From positions 19,424,509 to 19,488,508 of the forward strand of contig JADWOT020000003.1 in assembly GCA_036345935.2 (NCBI GenBank): DNA of 64,000 nucleotides, written 5' to 3'. Below are positions 60,981 to 64,000 of this stretch, piece after piece (position 1 is the stretch's first letter; the number at the start of each line of letters is the position of its first letter). The notes below the pieces were generated by a model. That model was not told the DNA's origin and ran no database searches. It saw nothing but the letters and a program-made list of their open reading frames with translations. This DNA is from Taenia hydatigena. Lineage: Eukaryota; Platyhelminthes; Cestoda; Cyclophyllidea; Taeniidae. The position numbers and the translations under genes were made by a program.

Positions 60981-62100
60981 CTGACTCAAGTGCTTCACCA
61001 GACTATCCGACAAAAAGGCAGATCATTTTCTGCTGCTCCTCAGGTTGAACTTTTTATACAGCAAATCACATCAACGACCCTGTTCTTTTTTTATTCGCAA
61101 ATTGAATAGCATTTATTCATCCTTCCAACTAAATGGATTTCCACATTCATTGGTGTGAGATGTAGGACCAGTGGGACAGTTTATCACTACCATGTTCTTT
61201 TCGAAGTGAGCGGTTTCTATGCATTGCGTATACGTAAAGGCTGCCCAAAGATTGAACAACAGTTTTCTATGTTGATACGCCTACTAGGTGTTGCTTCTTG
61301 CTATCAAGGTTTCAGCGGAATAGATGAGCACCTAACGCAAACCCGTTGGCGGAGGTGGTGGGTGTGTGCACATCGACAAATGGAGCACCACAAATGCACG
61401 ACTCCTCGAACCGAGTATGTCTGATTCTGCACCGCACCACTAGGCCGAAATGTTGTCATGCTTCGGGGCTGTCAGGTCTCACATCGATCCGAAATGTGTC
61501 ACAAGAATCACAACAAACCCGCGAATAGGCCAAGAGCAGGTCTGATCCTAATCGGGCCCCACCGTCTTGTTTCAACGCTGGCACCTTAGAGGGGAGAACG
61601 GGCCACTCACCCGCTTCCACCAAGCGTAGGCAAGACCTGAGGACCCACACACGGTAAGGAGCCTCGGTTTACCAACATCCCACATCCACGCTTTTGCGCT
61701 CTCCCAACTTCTGGCAACTAAGAGGACCCTGTGAGGCGAGACTGTACCTGATCCCACCTCTCCTTTTATTAATAAACGTTACCCCATCCGTGCTCCACGC
61801 CAGTTCTGACGCACACTGCTGCAGACTCGAACGCATCGTGATGGGTTTGCAGAAATAAGACCAACAAACGCATCTACCGCCCACCTATGGCAATCAAAAG
61901 ATTTTATAATGCTATACTTATTGTTAAATCGCAGGACTCCAAAACGCGAGAAAAAGGAGGAAGATACGCAAAAGGCTCCAAAATGGCCGACTGCGCAGGG
62001 AAAGAGGCATGTTTTATGCTCTCCGTCGGCAGGGGTCAGCAGTTGTTCCCCATCTCTCGTGAGAGCAAGCAGACGCAGGTTGTGCGAGATCAGATTAACG
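60981..62100. other. Convergent region between ERCC1 and PTBP, no gene seen
   Basis: Contains the 3' flanks of two converging genes. The part 61340-61760 is GC-rich, open in several frames on both strands and without resemblance to known proteins, which would fit an old dispersed repeat. A minus-strand poly(A) signal for PTBP lies at 61765-61770. Confidence 0.4.
61765..61770 (-). terminator. Possible poly(A) signal of the PTBP gene
   Basis: TTTATT on the plus strand is AATAAA on the minus strand, about 330 bases past the PTBP stop codon. Position is plausible; no other support. Confidence 0.35.
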
Positions 62101-63822
62101 CTAGATTGCGGACTTGCTAAAACTGATACGCAGATGTGAGTTCTCACTCAGTTGGGTGTTGTGAAGAGCCTAGGAGAAGGAAATTGAAAATAGCAGAATA
62201 GCAGAATAGTACTATTGCAGGGTACAACATTGAACTAGTGACTTCGATTTCTGCCTCCTCAGGCGTCAATGCAACAAACGTACAATGAGGGCCTCCATTG
62301 CACTCTCAACACTGTCCAGCTGTACGAGGGCCATCTTATTGTCTTTTCTGAAATGAAAATCAAAGGTGTTGTAACATATGATTGTGGAGGGGAATACCAA
62401 TTCTCGCTCCGACCTTGTAGACGACACGCAAGCTGGTTAGCAATCCGCCAAGGGAATCAATTTACAATTGGATTGCGAGAAGGGGTAAGCGGATGTGCAT
62501 TTACAAAAAAGACCACGGCAATTCACTTACGCTTGTTCTGGATGTTTCTGATAAAATCTAAGAAAAATAATGTCGCAAAAATGCATCCTTAATTTACGTG
62601 GACTGGCACAATACCAAAAAAACACCCATATCATTATGACGGCCTAATTGACCAAAACGGGTTGAGTTTTTGGAGTGTATCTACTTCCTTCTCATCATTT
62701 GCTGTTCGAAACGAGATATAGTTGACTCACGGGGCTCAGGAATCTACTGCATTGAAAACCAGATTGGCTATGCTAATGCCCATACCTGCGTTGATGTCAG
62801 TAAGTAGTCAACTTACTGCATAAAACGGAACCCCACCACATCGAAGCCCTTCGAGTGAAAAAGCGACCGAACGTCATCCTCTGTAACGCTTGGAGGGATG
62901 TTGCTCAGATGGAGGACATGACTTGGAGGATAGATATTTTGATAATTTTTCGAATTAGGCTTTCTGAACCGATGAAGCAGATTGTTAGAGTAATCCTTGG
63001 TCAGGTGATTGTCCTTGTCTTCCTTTGGCAGTTGCACATAATTGTGGCGCGAGATGGCTATCTTCATTGGCTGGCCCCAAAGCACTTTCTGGTTTAAATA
63101 CTGCATAGCTGAAAGGGGGCCGCCAAGCAAACGATAAGCCTAATTCGCAAGAAGACTCAACATTGAGCTTACGTGCCCTCGTAGCATCTACCAAATACTG
63201 TACTTGGAATTACCAATTACCTAATTTCACTGAAATAAACAAACAACCGCAACTGCTAGAGGAAGTCTTTATGGTTGCATCCAATGGACATGCGGTAACA
63301 CATGCACCTACCCAGTATGGCCTGTTGGGAGTCACTGAATTGAATGAGGGCGGTGTCCTTCTTGTTAAACATGATCTTCACGCGCACCACATCTCCGTAA
63401 ACGCCTAGGCAAACACGTGTAGCCAAGGTAAGTGGCACATCAAGCGTGTCTTTTCAGCCGTATGCTTCCAATTTGAAGAACAAAATGACGTTATTCAAAT
63501 ACTACCTGATAAAAGGGCTCGCTATACTTATAAAAGCAATTCTGCTACATCAGCCAAGGGATGAATGTGAAATCCCTAATAAGATAACGGCCAAAGTAAG
63601 ACAGAGTTCGAAGTCGGTAGCTGTCGACGGATAGCGAAAGGAAAGTAAGACAGTAGTAGACGTGTATGACCAATACCTGGTTCCTCTATGTAATACTTTA
63701 AATACAGCTGACAAGGAATAAATCCGGACGAATAAAGAATGAGGCGGTATGGAACTTGTGTAAACGAAGCAAGCAAAAAGGAGCTTACCAAACAAGGTAA
63801 ATAAGGCGTCCGGATACACTCG
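62101..63822 (-). CDS. PTBP: Polypyrimidine tract-binding protein, 3' part (RRM3-RRM4)
   Basis: Five exons close in phase: 63822-63789 (34 nt), 63404-63312 (93 nt), 63108-62817 (292 nt), 62347-62284 (64 nt) and 62169-62101 (69 nt, stop TAG). The gene continues past the right edge, so this is the C-terminal ~184 residues. PTB/hnRNP I binds CU-rich RNA and represses exons. [12 protein letters not shown] then [20 protein letters not shown] gives the first strand, helix and RNP1-like part of RRM3. [16 protein letters not shown] ends RRM3, and the linker [16 protein letters not shown] is the PTB signature between RRM3 and RRM4. [19 protein letters not shown] starts RRM4, which ends in [15 protein letters not shown], the conserved PTB C-terminus. 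PTBP1 versus other paralogues cannot be decided. Confidence 0.95.
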
Positions 63823-64000
63823 CTGAATTAAAATTGATAAATGGATAAGATGTGGTAGAGGATAAGTGACAAGTATAGGAAAATTGGGCAAGAGAAGTAT
63901 CACAGACAAGATCCACATATGATCCACCACGATTTTAGGGCAGACACGCGACGAAGACGACGCAGTTGGTGATTCAAGTGAGAGAGAGGGAGAAACAGAA
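63823..64000 (-). other. PTBP intron sequence up to the window edge
   Basis: Lies upstream of the 34-nt PTBP exon on the minus strand. The exon that should precede it (ending RRM2-RRM3 linker in phase 0) is not visible here and is probably beyond base 64000. Confidence 0.5.

Noticed and set aside
61887..62147. Overlapping frames on both strands upstream of 62147
   Set aside because: They are shadows of the last PTBP exon and its 3' flank.

Overview
The window is a eukaryotic, intron-rich chromosome segment. Every protein gene I could place is an animal-type gene (SKI-family corepressor, NUP153, DNA ligase 1, GGPP synthase, ERCC1, PTB). Ordinary introns are mixed with extremely short ones: 27 nt in GGPS1 and 30 nt in LIG1. 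The style suggests a parasitic flatworm, perhaps a tapeworm, but that is inference and not proven by any single sequence here.

Region 1 (1-26521) is a large inverted repeat. The left arm (1-7885) and right arm (18609-26521) are almost identical reverse complements of about 7.9 kb each, and they contain no recognisable gene. The left arm begins at the window edge and ends at a gap of exactly 100 N (7886-7985). The gap is followed by a 2163-bp direct copy (7986-10148) of left-arm bases 4791-6953. Between the arms lies about 10.7 kb of spacer. It contains one gene, a minus-strand asteroid (ASTE1)-like protein that keeps the XPG-like fold pattern but has lost the acidic catalytic residues, and what looks like an old, diverged copy of arm sequence near 10.8-11.4 kb.

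Region 2 (26522-44552) has three plus-strand genes: a SKOR/Fussel-type SKI corepressor (two exons), a complete NUP153-like nucleoporin (seven exons, six RanBP2-type zinc fingers) and a single-exon multi-pass membrane protein that may be a divergent sodium:solute symporter. Between them are unresolved coding-like blocks: a possible minus-strand gene at 32.1-33.1 kb, candidate exons at 38.2-38.9 and 42.3-42.5 kb, and a repeated peptide-coding block at 41.6-41.9 kb.

Region 3 (44553-64000) is denser. DNA ligase 1 (minus, at least 19 exons) and geranylgeranyl diphosphate synthase (plus, 8 exons) are arranged head to head. ERCC1 (plus) follows. The 3' half of a PTB/hnRNP I gene (minus) converges on ERCC1 and runs off the right edge. 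I rebuilt the exons of these genes by matching splice sites and reading phase, and the phases close for NUP153, GGPS1, ERCC1 and the visible parts of LIG1 and PTBP. Two DNA repair genes (LIG1, ERCC1) and a repair-family relative (ASTE1-like) sit within about 50 kb. I see no operon, CRISPR array, tRNA or rRNA gene.
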